Part shown: positions 1-7,487 of the stretch, in pieces
Position numbering within the stretch: the stretch's first letter is position 1
How the letters are laid out: each line of letters starts with the position of its first letter
Source: Rhodocyclaceae bacterium
Lineage (GTDB): Bacteria > Pseudomonadota > Gammaproteobacteria > Burkholderiales > Rhodocyclaceae
Assembly: GCA_025361105.1 (NCBI GenBank)
Contig: JANYAW010000211.1
Span: forward strand, 1-16,105
DNA length: 16,105 nucleotides
Direction: 5' to 3'
The notes under the pieces: generated by a model
Told to the model about the DNA's origin: nothing
What the model saw: only the letters and a program-made list of their open reading frames with translations
Databases searched by the model: none
Translations under genes and position numbers: made by a program

Positions 1-141
1 CTGCGGCATATTTGCCGGGTCGTCCAAGCCGCGCCGCGCATAACGAAATAAACCCAAGGCCGATCTCAGGGTCGATGGAATTTGCGCGGCGTGAATGGCG
101 GGCATGAACGAAATCCATTGACCTTGAATAGCCGCAAGCAT
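1..141 (-). CDS. Possible N-terminus of an unrecognised protein, cut by the left edge
   Basis: An open frame of 47 codons starts at an ATG (141-139) and leaves the window without a stop. A stop codon lies only three codons upstream of this ATG, so it is the first possible start. The peptide begins MLAAIQGQWISF and contains an Arg-rich stretch (FRYARRG). I do not recognise it. No clear Shine-Dalgarno sequence precedes the start, and a 47-codon opening can occur by chance. If real, it would be divergent from the gene at 203, with repeat copy 1 in the shared upstream region. The plus strand here shows only a short open frame ending near 117, so nothing better explains the segment. Confidence 0.3.
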   Translation of the reverse strand, partial: MLAAIQGQWISFMPAIHAAQIPSTLRSALGLFRYARRGLDDPANMPQ

Positions 142-160
142 AACGGCAAATCACTACACA

Positions 161-188
161 ACGGCGTGTCGCCAGCACCAACTGACGA
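161..188 (-). repeat. Interspersed short repeat, copy 1
   Basis: On the minus strand it reads TCGTC, then AGTTGGTGC, seven variable bases (TGGCGAC), then ACGCCGT. It shares 17 invariant bases out of 23 with four other copies in the window. It lies 14 bases before the start of the M29-like gene, antisense to it. It shares the extra TCGTC prefix only with copy 4. Confidence 0.8.
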
Positions 189-202
189 ATTCAGGCGTTA
201 AC

Positions 203-1285
203 ATGCGGGTCTCGCTTCATTTCACCTGCCAGATGAATTCCACCACCGCACCAGCTAGCCAAGCCGACCGCGCCACGCAACACATTCGCGGCATCCTTGC
301 ACTTGCCATCAAACATAACGACGCGCGTCAAGCAGTGATTGTTGCCGACGCAGGCTGCGCGCTGGCGGTGACGCTGGCTGTGGCGTATCGACGTTGCCTG
401 CCCGATGCGCGATTCATTGATTTCGATGCGGTTACACCGCAAGCTGTGCTGGAAGCTTTTGCCCAATTGACCGCGCGTGATCTGGTGGTCCTGATTCAAT
501 CAACGAGCTTTCGTCTCGAAGCGTTTCGCATCCGGGTTGAGTTGTTCAAGCGCGGGCTGACAGTGATTGAGCATCCCCATCTGGCTCGCATGACCGGCAA
601 GCAGACGGACTACTACATAGACTCGCTGGCTTACGATCAAAACTACTATCGCGGCATTGGTCTTGCGCTCAAGACGCGCATCGACGCAGCGCAATCCGGC
701 GTGGTGAATAGTGGCGGCGAGCAACTCATTTTTGCGTCACCGTTTGAATCAGCGAAATTGAATATCGGTGACTATTCGGGCATGCCGAATGTCGGTGGAC
801 AATTTCCCTTGGGCGAAGTGTTTACCGAGGCCAGGGACTTGGAAGCAGTGCGCGGGCGGGTGCGAATTTTTGCCTTTGGCGACACGACTTATTCGGTTAA
901 TTTGCCGCCACAAGCGATCACTTTAATTGTCGAAAAAGGTCGCGTGGTCGGCACAGAAAACTCCACTCCGGAGTTTGATGTGGTGCTCGCCAACATCCGC
1001 GCAGCAGAGGGCGAAGTCTGGTTACGCGAGTTGGGCTTCGGCATGAATCGTGCGTTCTCTGCCGAACGTGTGGTGACTGACATCGGCACCTTCGAGCGCA
1101 TGTGCGGCATCCATTTATCGCTGGGTGCCAAACATGGCGTGTATAGCAAACCGAATATCCGCCGCGCGGAGGCACGTCACCATGTTGACGTATTTGCCGT
1201 CACGGTATCGGTGACGCTGGATGATGAAGTGGTGTTCTACGACGATGCGTGGAAAGTCGGCAATTTGATTGCGGAGGCCGCATGA
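203..1285 (+). CDS. M29/NicX-like metalloenzyme (aminopeptidase or dioxygenase-type fold)
   Basis: A protein of 360 residues resembling the family that joins M29 leucyl aminopeptidases and 2,5-dihydroxypyridine dioxygenase (NicX). Recognisable parts are GGQFPLGEVF (199-208, with E205), ELGFGMN (276-282), GIHLSLG (302-308, with H304) and HHVDVF (326-331, with an HxD pair H327/D329). The histidine plus HxD arrangement matches the iron-binding pattern known for NicX; that assignment is inference from motif order. Length fits NicX (about 350) rather than classical M29 peptidases (about 410). No signal peptide is visible, so it is probably cytosolic. An alternative ATG at 233 would remove ten residues; neither start has a strong ribosome site. 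Its stop overlaps the next gene's start (ATGA), so the two are co-translated. Substrate cannot be read from sequence. Confidence 0.75.
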   Translation: MRVSLHFTCQMNSTTAPASQADRATQHIRGILALAIKHNDARQAVIVADAGCALAVTLAVAYRRCLPDARFIDFDAVTPQAVLEAFAQLTARDLVVLIQSTSFRLEAFRIRVELFKRGLTVIEHPHLARMTGKQTDYYIDSLAYDQNYYRGIGLALKTRIDAAQSGVVNSGGEQLIFASPFESAKLNIGDYSGMPNVGGQFPLGEVFTEARDLEAVRGRVRIFAFGDTTYSVNLPPQAITLIVEKGRVVGTENSTPEFDVVLANIRAAEGEVWLRELGFGMNRAFSAERVVTDIGTFERMCGIHLSLGAKHGVYSKPNIRRAEARHHVDVFAVTVSVTLDDEVVFYDDAWKVGNLIAEAA

Positions 1286-2091
1286 CACAGACAAGGATGA
1301 CGGTTGAAGACATCGAGGTATTTATCGAAGGTGAGGGTAGCGAAACACTGCTGATGATTCACGGCTGGCCGGACACCTATCACCTGTGGGACAGCACGGT
1401 GGAAGCGCTCAAAGCCAACTATCGTTGCGTGCGCTTCACCCTGCCCGGTTTTGATCTTGCCAAACCACCTTGCACACCCACGCTCAAACAACTAACGGCG
1501 ACGATTTTGCGTGTTGCCGATGCGGTCAGCCCGCAGCACAAAATTACTTTGGTAGTGCACGACTGGGGTTGCATTTTTGGTTACGAATTCGCTGCGCAAC
1601 ATCCGGATCGGGTGACGCGAATTGTGGCTGTGGATATTGGCGACTACAACACGCCAGCGTTCGCCAATAGCCTAAGCACGTCGGCAAAGCTGCAAATTTT
1701 CGGCTATCAATTCTGGCTGGCAGTGGCGTGGAAATTGGGAAATCTTGGCGCTGTAAAGCTGGCCAATTGGATGACCCGATTCATGGCCGGCAAAATGCGT
1801 TGCCCGAATCCGCCATCAGCAATTATCTGGCAACTTAACTACCCCTATGCCATGCGCTGGTTTGGCTTGCAAGGTGGCTTGAGCCATACGATACGGGTCG
1901 CGCCAACGGTTCCCCTGCTCTACATCTACGGCGAACGTAAACCCTTCATGTTTCATTCGGACAAATGGCTGCAAATGCTGGCCGCCGAAGCGGGCAGCGA
2001 GGCGCTGGCTTTTGCTACTGGACACTGGGTAATGGTGCAAGCGACCGAACAATTCAACGCGTCCATTGCAAAGTGGCTGGCCTACAAATGA
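1282..2091 (+). CDS. Alpha/beta hydrolase, epoxide hydrolase/haloalkane dehalogenase type
   Basis: A 269-residue alpha/beta-hydrolase. The oxyanion-hole loop is HGWPDTYHLW (27-36). The nucleophile elbow is VVHDWGC (91-97), with Asp94 as the likely nucleophile, as in epoxide hydrolases and haloalkane dehalogenases rather than Ser esterases. The catalytic His is probably H248 in GHWVM near the C-terminus. I chose the ATG at 1282 because it overlaps the previous stop as ATGA; a longer frame from 1249 would overlap the upstream gene by 37 bases. No signal peptide is visible. Coupling with the M29/NicX-like gene suggests both act on the same small organic compound, perhaps a degradation intermediate, but this is inference. 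It converges on the minus-strand gene that follows, overlapping by 10 bases. Confidence 0.85.
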   Translation: MTQTRMTVEDIEVFIEGEGSETLLMIHGWPDTYHLWDSTVEALKANYRCVRFTLPGFDLAKPPCTPTLKQLTATILRVADAVSPQHKITLVVHDWGCIFGYEFAAQHPDRVTRIVAVDIGDYNTPAFANSLSTSAKLQIFGYQFWLAVAWKLGNLGAVKLANWMTRFMAGKMRCPNPPSAIIWQLNYPYAMRWFGLQGGLSHTIRVAPTVPLLYIYGERKPFMFHSDKWLQMLAAEAGSEALAFATGHWVMVQATEQFNASIAKWLAYK

Positions 2092-2801
2092 CAGACCACG
2101 CCCGCCCACAATCGCCCGCCTAAATCGCCGGCATTGAACAGACCCCATAGACCAAAGCACAGCACCAACAGACCCGCCGACCAGCGCAAAGTGCGGCCCT
2201 GAGCGACGTGCCGAAACCTCGCCAGCAATAATCCGGCAGCCATCAAATTCGGCAGCGTGCCCAAGCCGAAGGCCAGCATGGTCGCCGCACCACGCAAGGC
2301 ACTACCGGTGAGCAGCGTCATCGCCAGCACGCTGTACACCAAACCGCAGGGCAACCAGCCCCACAGCATGCCCAACGGAAAAGCTTGGGCGATTGTTTGG
2401 GCGGGGAGGAAACGCTTTGTATATGGCTGCACCCGTCGCCATAAATATTGGCCGGCACGCTCGGTAAAAGCTAGCGCGTGTGTGACGCCGATCAGGTAAA
2501 AACCCAAGGCAATCATCATCAGATTGGCGGCGACGTACAAAACCATTTGCACCGGCAATGCACCGTTGAGCAACAAGCCCAAACTACCCAGGCCGCCCAT
2601 GATTGCTCCGGCAATCGTATAGCTGCTAATGCGACCGATGTTGTAAGCCAAATGCAAATGCCACGCGGGTGGCGTTGGCATTTTCTTCACTACATTCGGC
2701 TGGAAACTCAAGGCCGAAACGATCCCGCCACACATCCCGGCGCAATGCACACCACCGAGTAGGCCAATCAGAAAGACTGCGAGGAAACCGGAGTCGGGCA
2801 T
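2082..2801 (-). CDS. TauE/SafE-like (DsbD_2) membrane protein of the cbb3-oxidase cluster type
   Basis: A 239-residue polytopic membrane protein with about six hydrophobic segments. The N-terminal motif GGVHCAGMCGG (about 16-26) and a later WGWLPCGLVYS are characteristic of the family annotated as sulfite exporter TauE/SafE or cytochrome c biogenesis transmembrane region (PF13386). In many proteobacteria this family sits between ccoS and hemN/fnr in cbb3 oxidase clusters, where a role in copper or redox delivery is suspected. Here it follows hemN and a TonB receptor, with 36 bases between receptor stop and this start; those bases hold repeat copy 2. No good ribosome site is seen. The stop overlaps the end of the convergent hydrolase by 10 bases. 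The cco genes themselves are not in the window. Confidence 0.8.
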   Translation of the reverse strand: MPDSGFLAVFLIGLLGGVHCAGMCGGIVSALSFQPNVVKKMPTPPAWHLHLAYNIGRISSYTIAGAIMGGLGSLGLLLNGALPVQMVLYVAANLMMIALGFYLIGVTHALAFTERAGQYLWRRVQPYTKRFLPAQTIAQAFPLGMLWGWLPCGLVYSVLAMTLLTGSALRGAATMLAFGLGTLPNLMAAGLLLARFRHVAQGRTLRWSAGLLVLCFGLWGLFNAGDLGGRLWAGVVCHL

Positions 2802-2814
2802 TAGAGCGATACGC

Positions 2815-2839
2815 CAGTTGGTGCTGGTGAGACGCCGTT
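2815..2839 (+). repeat. Interspersed short repeat, copy 2
   Basis: Reads CAGTTGGTGC, TGGTGAG, ACGCCGTT on the plus strand. It fills most of the 36-base gap between the TonB receptor and the TauE/SafE-like gene and overlaps the first two bases of the receptor's stop codon (read on the minus strand). It is antisense to both genes. Confidence 0.85.
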
Positions 2840-5081
2840 AAATCTTGATTTCCAACTTCAATGACCACAGCGTATAGGTCTGCGCGACAACGTTTGAAGT
2901 CTGGGTAAACGTGGTACCAACAAACTGGCTGCCGCTCAAGGAGTCATCGGCCAGCGCATTGTTCGCCGACAAGCGCAACTGCGCATTGGGAGTGAATTTC
3001 CATAGGCCATACAAATCAAATTGACGCTTCACACCCACGCTTACTGCCTGCGTGGTGGTGGTTTGTACGGTGTAGGCTGGTGTCCAATTCAGACCGCCGC
3101 CCAGCGTCAGCGGCAATGACCTCAAGCGGTAATCGAGGCCGAGATTGGCGGTCTGTTTGGCTTGTTGGTCGAGGCGATTATTCGGCCCCGGAATGCTGTC
3201 GACTTTCGACCAGAAGTGACTGTAATTAGCACGCAAATCCACCGCTGGCGCGTCAGTCATGAAGTCACTCAATTGACATTTCGCTTCCAGTTCTATCCCC
3301 GATGTGGTCGCTTTGCCAATGTTTTGCGGCGTGGACACCCAGCGCGGGCCTAATGTGCCGCTCAAGTCGTTTTGCAATGTGATGTCGCGCCGCATTAAAT
3401 CGCTAATTTGCCGGCGAAACAGACCCGCACTCATCACCCCGCTACGGCCCAGATAGTGCTCAAACGCAAGATCAAGTCCGGTCGCCAATTCAGGCTTCAA
3501 ATTGGGATTTCCGGTGCGATCGGGGGACGAAGGCGTATTTACATCGGCCAGACTTGGCAGTGCAATTAAATCGGCCAGGGCCGGTGGTCGATAACTCTTG
3601 GTCAGGCTCATGCGGATTTGATCTCTGCCAGTAGCCGAGAGTTCCGGCAAGCGCCACACACCATGCAGCAAAGGGCTGAAAACGCTGCTGGTATTTTTCA
3701 CCCTGACCAGACTGGAATCGCTTTGCGTTTGCACACCTTCCCAGCGCAAGCCAAAATATGCCGACCAGGTTTTGCTGATATCCCATTCATCCTGGGCAAA
3801 CGCGGCAAGCTTTCGGGTTTGCGAATCGTAGTCGTCACCTGAGGCAGCAAATCTTGGTATGCCATTGGCCAGCGAGATTTTCTGTTGCGAACGTTTACTG
3901 AATTCGGTATCCCAACCCGTCGCGAAGGTGTGTCCATCGCCCAATGGCGAGCTATATTTGCCGCCAAAATTTGCATTGGAATCCTTGTTGGTGCTGGTAT
4001 CGACCAATGTCCGCAGCAATAAATTCGTTGCATCAAATTGTTCGCGCGTTGCATCGGTATCAGTCTTGCCTTGACCCAAGCCGAACTTGATTTCCAGACG
4101 CGCGCCACCATCTATCTTGTGTTGATAGTTGCCGAATCCCCGCGCGAAATAGGTGTCCGTCGTTCCTGTCGATAGCTCATTGGCGTAGGGTGAAATCCCT
4201 ATGGGTTCGGTCAATCGCGTCTTACCGTCCGAGACATTTCGAAACACCACAACGAAGGGTTGAAACATCAAAGTGTCGCCGCCATCGAAGCGATAGTTAA
4301 AGCGCGGCGAGACGTTGATGCCCGTCCGCGTCCGCTTGCTCTGCTCGGCCAGGCGTTGATCTTCCGACACCACGCCGGCGTTGTTTTGCGTCTGGTTCCG
4401 GGTCAATACATCGTCGACCTGGATATTTTGGGACACCGAAGCAGTCAGTGAATAATTCAGTGCACCGGCATCGCCGGAATGAGTCACTGACAAGCTCGGA
4501 TCGTGATTGCCACTTTCCATTGCGTCGTTGATCCGCCATTGCGTTTGCGCTTGTTTGTAGCCTTCGCGCAGCACCACGTTGATCGTCCCGGCGATGGCCT
4601 GGGTGCTGAATTCCGCGACCGCACCGCGTATCACTTCAATGCGTTCAACTTGATCGGGCGGCAGTGAATCAAGTGAAAAGCCGGCGGGCGGGCGTTCGCC
4701 ATTGAGCAATATCTGCGTATATCCATTGCCGAGTCCACGCATCCGAACCTGGCCGCCACGGCCAGGTCTGCCACCGATAGTCACGCCGGGCAGGCGCTTG
4801 AGAATTTCCGTTACCGATGTATCGCCATTGCGATCCAGTTCTTCGCGACCAAAAATCAGCTTGGACGCTGTAGACGTGCGGCGTTCGTCGGTCTCGTTGA
4901 GACGTTCGGCGCGAATGATAATTTTTTGCGGCTCCGAGTCGTCGGCGCTTGGCGGTGGCGGCGTTGGAGTGACCTCAGTTGATGAAGTGGCCTCTGGCGA
5001 CGGTGCCGCGTGGACCAATTGAAACGCGGTGACAAAAATGCCGATGACGGCCGAATTGACGAGAGATGATGGATAGCGCAT
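2838..5081 (-). CDS. TonB-dependent outer-membrane receptor
   Basis: A 747-residue receptor. The signal peptide covers about residues 1-25 (ending QLVHA), followed by a Pro-rich linker (TPTPPPPSADD). The plug domain runs from about 60 to 170: it includes TEILKRLPGVTIGG, RMRGLGNGYTQILLNGERPP and QVERIEVIRGAVAEFSTQAIAGTINVV. The rest is a beta-barrel with alternating hydrophobic/polar strands and the NPNLKPE motif seen in siderophore-type receptors. The C-terminus ends KLEIKI, with Ile in place of the usual terminal aromatic residue. It probably imports a ferric siderophore, haem or another metal chelate; the ligand is not readable. It lies between hemN and the TauE/SafE-like gene, 53 bases after hemN, so co-transcription is likely. 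No clear Shine-Dalgarno precedes the ATG; an inverted repeat abuts it. Confidence 0.9.
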   Translation of the reverse strand: MRYPSSLVNSAVIGIFVTAFQLVHAAPSPEATSSTEVTPTPPPPSADDSEPQKIIIRAERLNETDERRTSTASKLIFGREELDRNGDTSVTEILKRLPGVTIGGRPGRGGQVRMRGLGNGYTQILLNGERPPAGFSLDSLPPDQVERIEVIRGAVAEFSTQAIAGTINVVLREGYKQAQTQWRINDAMESGNHDPSLSVTHSGDAGALNYSLTASVSQNIQVDDVLTRNQTQNNAGVVSEDQRLAEQSKRTRTGINVSPRFNYRFDGGDTLMFQPFVVVFRNVSDGKTRLTEPIGISPYANELSTGTTDTYFARGFGNYQHKIDGGARLEIKFGLGQGKTDTDATREQFDATNLLLRTLVDTSTNKDSNANFGGKYSSPLGDGHTFATGWDTEFSKRSQQKISLANGIPRFAASGDDYDSQTRKLAAFAQDEWDISKTWSAYFGLRWEGVQTQSDSSLVRVKNTSSVFSPLLHGVWRLPELSATGRDQIRMSLTKSYRPPALADLIALPSLADVNTPSSPDRTGNPNLKPELATGLDLAFEHYLGRSGVMSAGLFRRQISDLMRRDITLQNDLSGTLGPRWVSTPQNIGKATTSGIELEAKCQLSDFMTDAPAVDLRANYSHFWSKVDSIPGPNNRLDQQAKQTANLGLDYRLRSLPLTLGGGLNWTPAYTVQTTTTQAVSVGVKRQFDLYGLWKFTPNAQLRLSANNALADDSLSGSQFVGTTFTQTSNVVAQTYTLWSLKLEIKI

Positions 5082-5120
5082 GAAACCATTTTGTCATGCG
5101 CTCATGCCGACAATTGTTTC
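5082..5120 (-). promoter_or_regulatory. Imperfect inverted repeat directly before the receptor start
   Basis: The outer arms are GAAAC (5082-5086) and GTTTC (5116-5120). Inner arms ATTTTGTC (5088-5095) and GACAAT (5109-5114) pair with a small bulge, around a CATG-rich loop. It fills most of the 53-base hemN-receptor gap and ends at the receptor ATG. It could be an operator, a leader hairpin affecting translation, or a weak terminator for hemN. It does not match the Fur box consensus well. Confidence 0.4.
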
Positions 5121-5134
5121 AGCAATGTAAAGCC

Positions 5135-6535
5135 TTAAATCACTTTGGAATACCGCGCCCGGTCTTGTTCCAAACGCAAATAGCGATCAAACACCATGGC
5201 AATTGCCCGCACTAACAAGCGTCCGCGTGGCAGTACGTTTATCCATTTTGATTCGATGGAAAGCAAACCGTTTTGCGCCATTTCTTCGAGCGCGATTAGC
5301 TCAGGCGCGAAGTAGTTATTGAAATCGACTAAATGCGCGATTTCAATAGCCTCGATGGAGAGTTCGAAATGACACATTAAGGCACCGATGATGCTGCGTC
5401 GCAGTAAGTCGTCGGTACTAAGGACGACGCCACGCATCACAGGTAGTTCGTCTCTATCCAGGCAATCGTAGTAGTCATCGAGCGTGCGAACATTTTGCGC
5501 GTAGCTCGGGCCGACTTTGCTAATCGCCGAGACACCAAAAGACAGCAAATCGGCCTCGGCGTGAGTCGAATAGCCCTGGAAATTTCTATGCAATCGGCCC
5601 TGTCGTTGCGCAACGGCCAGCTCATCATCCGGCTTGGCAAAATGATCCATGCCGATGAACACGTAGCCCGCTTCGCGCATCCGGCGTATCGCTAATTGCA
5701 AGATTTGCAAGCGAGCTTCCGGTGTTGGCAAATCGGCTTCATTGATGCGCCGCTGCGGCTTGGCAATGCTCGGTACGTGGGCGTAATTGTATATCGACAA
5801 ACGATCCGGCGAGAGCGCGATCACCTCATCCAGCGTGTGATTAAAGCTCATTACGTTTTGGTGCGGCAAGCCGTAAATCAAATCCAGGGAGATGCCCTTG
5901 AAACCAAACTCACGCGCCGCTTCCATCACGGCTCGCGTTTCGTCCAGCGTCTGGATACGATTAACCGCTGCTTGCACCTGTGGATCAAAATCTTGCACGC
6001 CTATGCTCATGCGGTTGAAACCCAGTTCGGAGAGCAATTTGACTGTATCGCGACTAAGCCATCTTGGGTCAACTTCAATCGAAAATTCGCCATCCGGGAG
6101 TAGATTGAAATGCTGACGAATCTGTGCCATCAACTGACGCATCTCGTCGTCGGAAAGGAAGGTCGGTGTGCCGCCACCAAAATGCAATTGCACTACGTCG
6201 TGACTGCCATCGACCAGGTCCGCGGCAAGCGCCAATTCTTTGCCCAAATACTTGATGTACTTGGCCGAGCGCCCATGGTCTTTCGTGATAATTTTGTTGC
6301 ACGCACAGTAGTAACAGATACTGCGGCAAAACGGCAGATGCACGTACAATGAAAGTGGTCGGCTCAAGCCCAGTCCGCCGCCATCTGCGGTACGTCGCGT
6401 GAGCCAATGACAATAATCCTTTGCAGCAAATGCTTCAATGAAACGATCAGCCGTAGGATACGAGGTGTAGCGCGGTCCGCTCACATCGTACTTTGTTATC
6501 AGTGACGAATCAAAAATTAGTTCTTGTGTATTCAT
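5135..6535 (-). CDS. hemN: Oxygen-independent coproporphyrinogen III dehydrogenase (radical SAM)
   Basis: HemN converts coproporphyrinogen III to protoporphyrinogen IX without oxygen, using S-adenosylmethionine and a 4Fe-4S cluster in the cytosol. The N-terminal YDVSGPRYTSYPTADRF and the cluster motif CRSICYYCAC (C70, C74, C77, with C79 also conserved in HemN) are clear, followed by HFGGGTPTFL and the radical SAM barrel. With the ATG at 6535 the length is 466 residues, close to E. coli HemN (457). I chose this ATG over an in-frame TTG at 6547 because a GGAG lies just before it and the protein starts like known HemN. It is divergent from fnr with an FNR box between. It probably leads a unit with the TonB receptor and the TauE/SafE-like gene. 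Confidence 0.95.
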   Translation of the reverse strand: MNTQELIFDSSLITKYDVSGPRYTSYPTADRFIEAFAAKDYCHWLTRRTADGGGLGLSRPLSLYVHLPFCRSICYYCACNKIITKDHGRSAKYIKYLGKELALAADLVDGSHDVVQLHFGGGTPTFLSDDEMRQLMAQIRQHFNLLPDGEFSIEVDPRWLSRDTVKLLSELGFNRMSIGVQDFDPQVQAAVNRIQTLDETRAVMEAAREFGFKGISLDLIYGLPHQNVMSFNHTLDEVIALSPDRLSIYNYAHVPSIAKPQRRINEADLPTPEARLQILQLAIRRMREAGYVFIGMDHFAKPDDELAVAQRQGRLHRNFQGYSTHAEADLLSFGVSAISKVGPSYAQNVRTLDDYYDCLDRDELPVMRGVVLSTDDLLRRSIIGALMCHFELSIEAIEIAHLVDFNNYFAPELIALEEMAQNGLLSIESKWINVLPRGRLLVRAIAMVFDRYLRLEQDRARYSKVI

Positions 6536-6576
6536 AGTCTCCAGCAACAGGATGCGCCACAGATTTTTAGGCCATG

Positions 6577-6590
6577 TTGATACAGATCAA
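6577..6590. promoter_or_regulatory. FNR box between hemN and fnr
   Basis: TTGATACAGATCAA is a perfect TTGAT-N4-ATCAA dyad. Its centre is about 48 bases from the hemN ATG and 37 from the fnr ATG. For a class II site (centre near -41) the hemN transcript would start about 7 bases before its ATG, while fnr would start inside its own coding region. So activation of hemN is geometrically possible but tight, and repression of fnr is more plausible than activation. No convincing -10 is seen for either direction. Confidence 0.9.
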
Positions 6591-6620
6591 TCGCTTTGCT
6601 TTTTCATCGGGTATTCATTC

Positions 6621-7373
6621 ATGAAAGTCGCCAACGTATCACAAGCGCCCGCCGTGAAGTTGCATGTGCTCAAAGATGCCTGCGCACAATGCAGCGCCCG
6701 CGAACTATGCTTGCCGCTGGGACTGACGGACGAAGAATTGCAGCGTTTGGACGATCTCGTTGGCAGTCGCCAAAAACTAAAACGTGGCGAGCATTTGTAT
6801 CGCTACGGCGACCACTTCAGCGCCATTTACGCCATCAAAGTAGGCTTCTTCAAAACCGATGTGATCACAGAAGATGGCCGTGATCACGTTACCGGCTTTC
6901 AAATGAATGGCGAGATTTTAGGCATGGATGGCATCAGCGGTGATAGCTACACCTGCAATGCGATTGCCTTGGAAGACAGCGAAGTCTGCGTGATTCCATT
7001 TGCTGATCTTGAGCATTTATCGACTACGGTACCAACTCTCCAGCGGCATTTTCATCGCGTGATGAGCCGCGAAATTGTGCGCGACCACGGCATCATGATG
7101 TTGCTCGGCACACTGCGCGCCGAGGAACGCTTGGTGGCTTTTTTGCTCAACTTGTCACAGCGCTACGCAGCGCGCGGGTATTCGCCCACCGAATTCCATT
7201 TGCGCGCCACGCGTGACGAGATCGGCTCGTATCTTGGTCTGAAGCTCGAAACTGTCAGTCGCGCGCTGTCACAATTGCAAGACAGCGGACTCATCCTTGT
7301 GCAGCAAAAATATATTCGCATCACCGCGCTTGATGGCCTCAAGAAAATGCTTCAGCATGCGCAAGCATGTTAG
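6621..7373 (+). CDS. fnr: FNR-type oxygen-sensing transcription regulator
   Basis: A 250-residue Crp/FNR-family regulator that senses oxygen through a 4Fe-4S cluster. The N-terminal cysteines C21, C24 and C30 (CAQCSARELC, spacing CX2CX5C) and C123 (LEDSEVC) match the four cluster ligands of E. coli FNR. The cyclic-nucleotide-like fold follows. The C-terminal helix-turn-helix includes LGLKLETVSRALSQL, with E210, S213 and R214 equivalent to the E-SR residues that read TTGAT half-sites; two such boxes occur nearby. I chose the ATG at 6621; a longer frame from 6552 would place the FNR box inside the gene and gives no family-like sequence. The gene is divergent from hemN, the usual arrangement for FNR/Anr in many proteobacteria. 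The ribosome site is weak. Confidence 0.95.
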   Translation: MKVANVSQAPAVKLHVLKDACAQCSARELCLPLGLTDEELQRLDDLVGSRQKLKRGEHLYRYGDHFSAIYAIKVGFFKTDVITEDGRDHVTGFQMNGEILGMDGISGDSYTCNAIALEDSEVCVIPFADLEHLSTTVPTLQRHFHRVMSREIVRDHGIMMLLGTLRAEERLVAFLLNLSQRYAARGYSPTEFHLRATRDEIGSYLGLKLETVSRALSQLQDSGLILVQQKYIRITALDGLKKMLQHAQAC

Positions 7374-7400
7374 CGCGTGCGGGTCTGTGTATCGGTCTCA

Positions 7401-7414
7401 TTGATCTGAGTCAA
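7401..7414. promoter_or_regulatory. FNR box upstream of the universal stress gene
   Basis: TTGATCTGAGTCAA matches TTGAT-N4-ATCAA with one mismatch (GTCAA). A TAGAGT at 7436-7441 could be the -10 element, giving a start near 7448. The box centre (7407.5) would then be at about -41, the classic position for FNR activation. The spacing agreement supports function. Confidence 0.8.
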
Positions 7415-7424
7415 CGCAGCGATC

Positions 7425-7454
7425 CTGCAGTGGCGTAGAGTTTCCTCACTGCAG
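7425..7454 (+). promoter_or_regulatory. Putative usp promoter -10 flanked by a perfect inverted repeat
   Basis: Perfect 8-base arms CTGCAGTG (7425-7432) and CACTGCAG (7447-7454) are separated by 14 bases containing the candidate -10 TAGAGT (7436-7441). A protein binding this dyad would cover the -10 and the start site. It could instead be a chance palindrome built on PstI-like CTGCAG. Confidence 0.5.
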
Positions 7455-7487
7455 ACGGCTTTCACCATCTAGCCAAGGGGAAAAATC

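Noticed and set aside
1249..1281. Longer start for the alpha/beta hydrolase
   Set aside because: It would overlap the upstream gene by 37 bases, and the added residues do not look like the family; the ATGA start at 1282 is better.
2161..2169. AGCACCAAC in the TauE/SafE-like gene, similar to the repeat core read on the minus strand
   Set aside because: Only nine or ten bases match, and they encode a hydrophobic segment that the membrane protein needs anyway.
3987..3997. Possible sixth repeat copy: GTTGGTGCTGG inside the TonB receptor gene
   Set aside because: It matches only the left 11 bases; the ACGCCGT half is missing and the sequence is antisense to the gene. It may be a remnant or chance.
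6552..6620. Longer N-terminus for FNR
   Set aside because: The extension would encode the FNR box itself and contains no family-like sequence.
6861..6887. Two GTGATCAC palindromes 19 bases apart inside fnr
   Set aside because: They lie in coding sequence for a conserved fold, and each octamer is explained by the codons for V-I-T and D-H-V. They do not fit a CRP site because the half-site spacer is missing.
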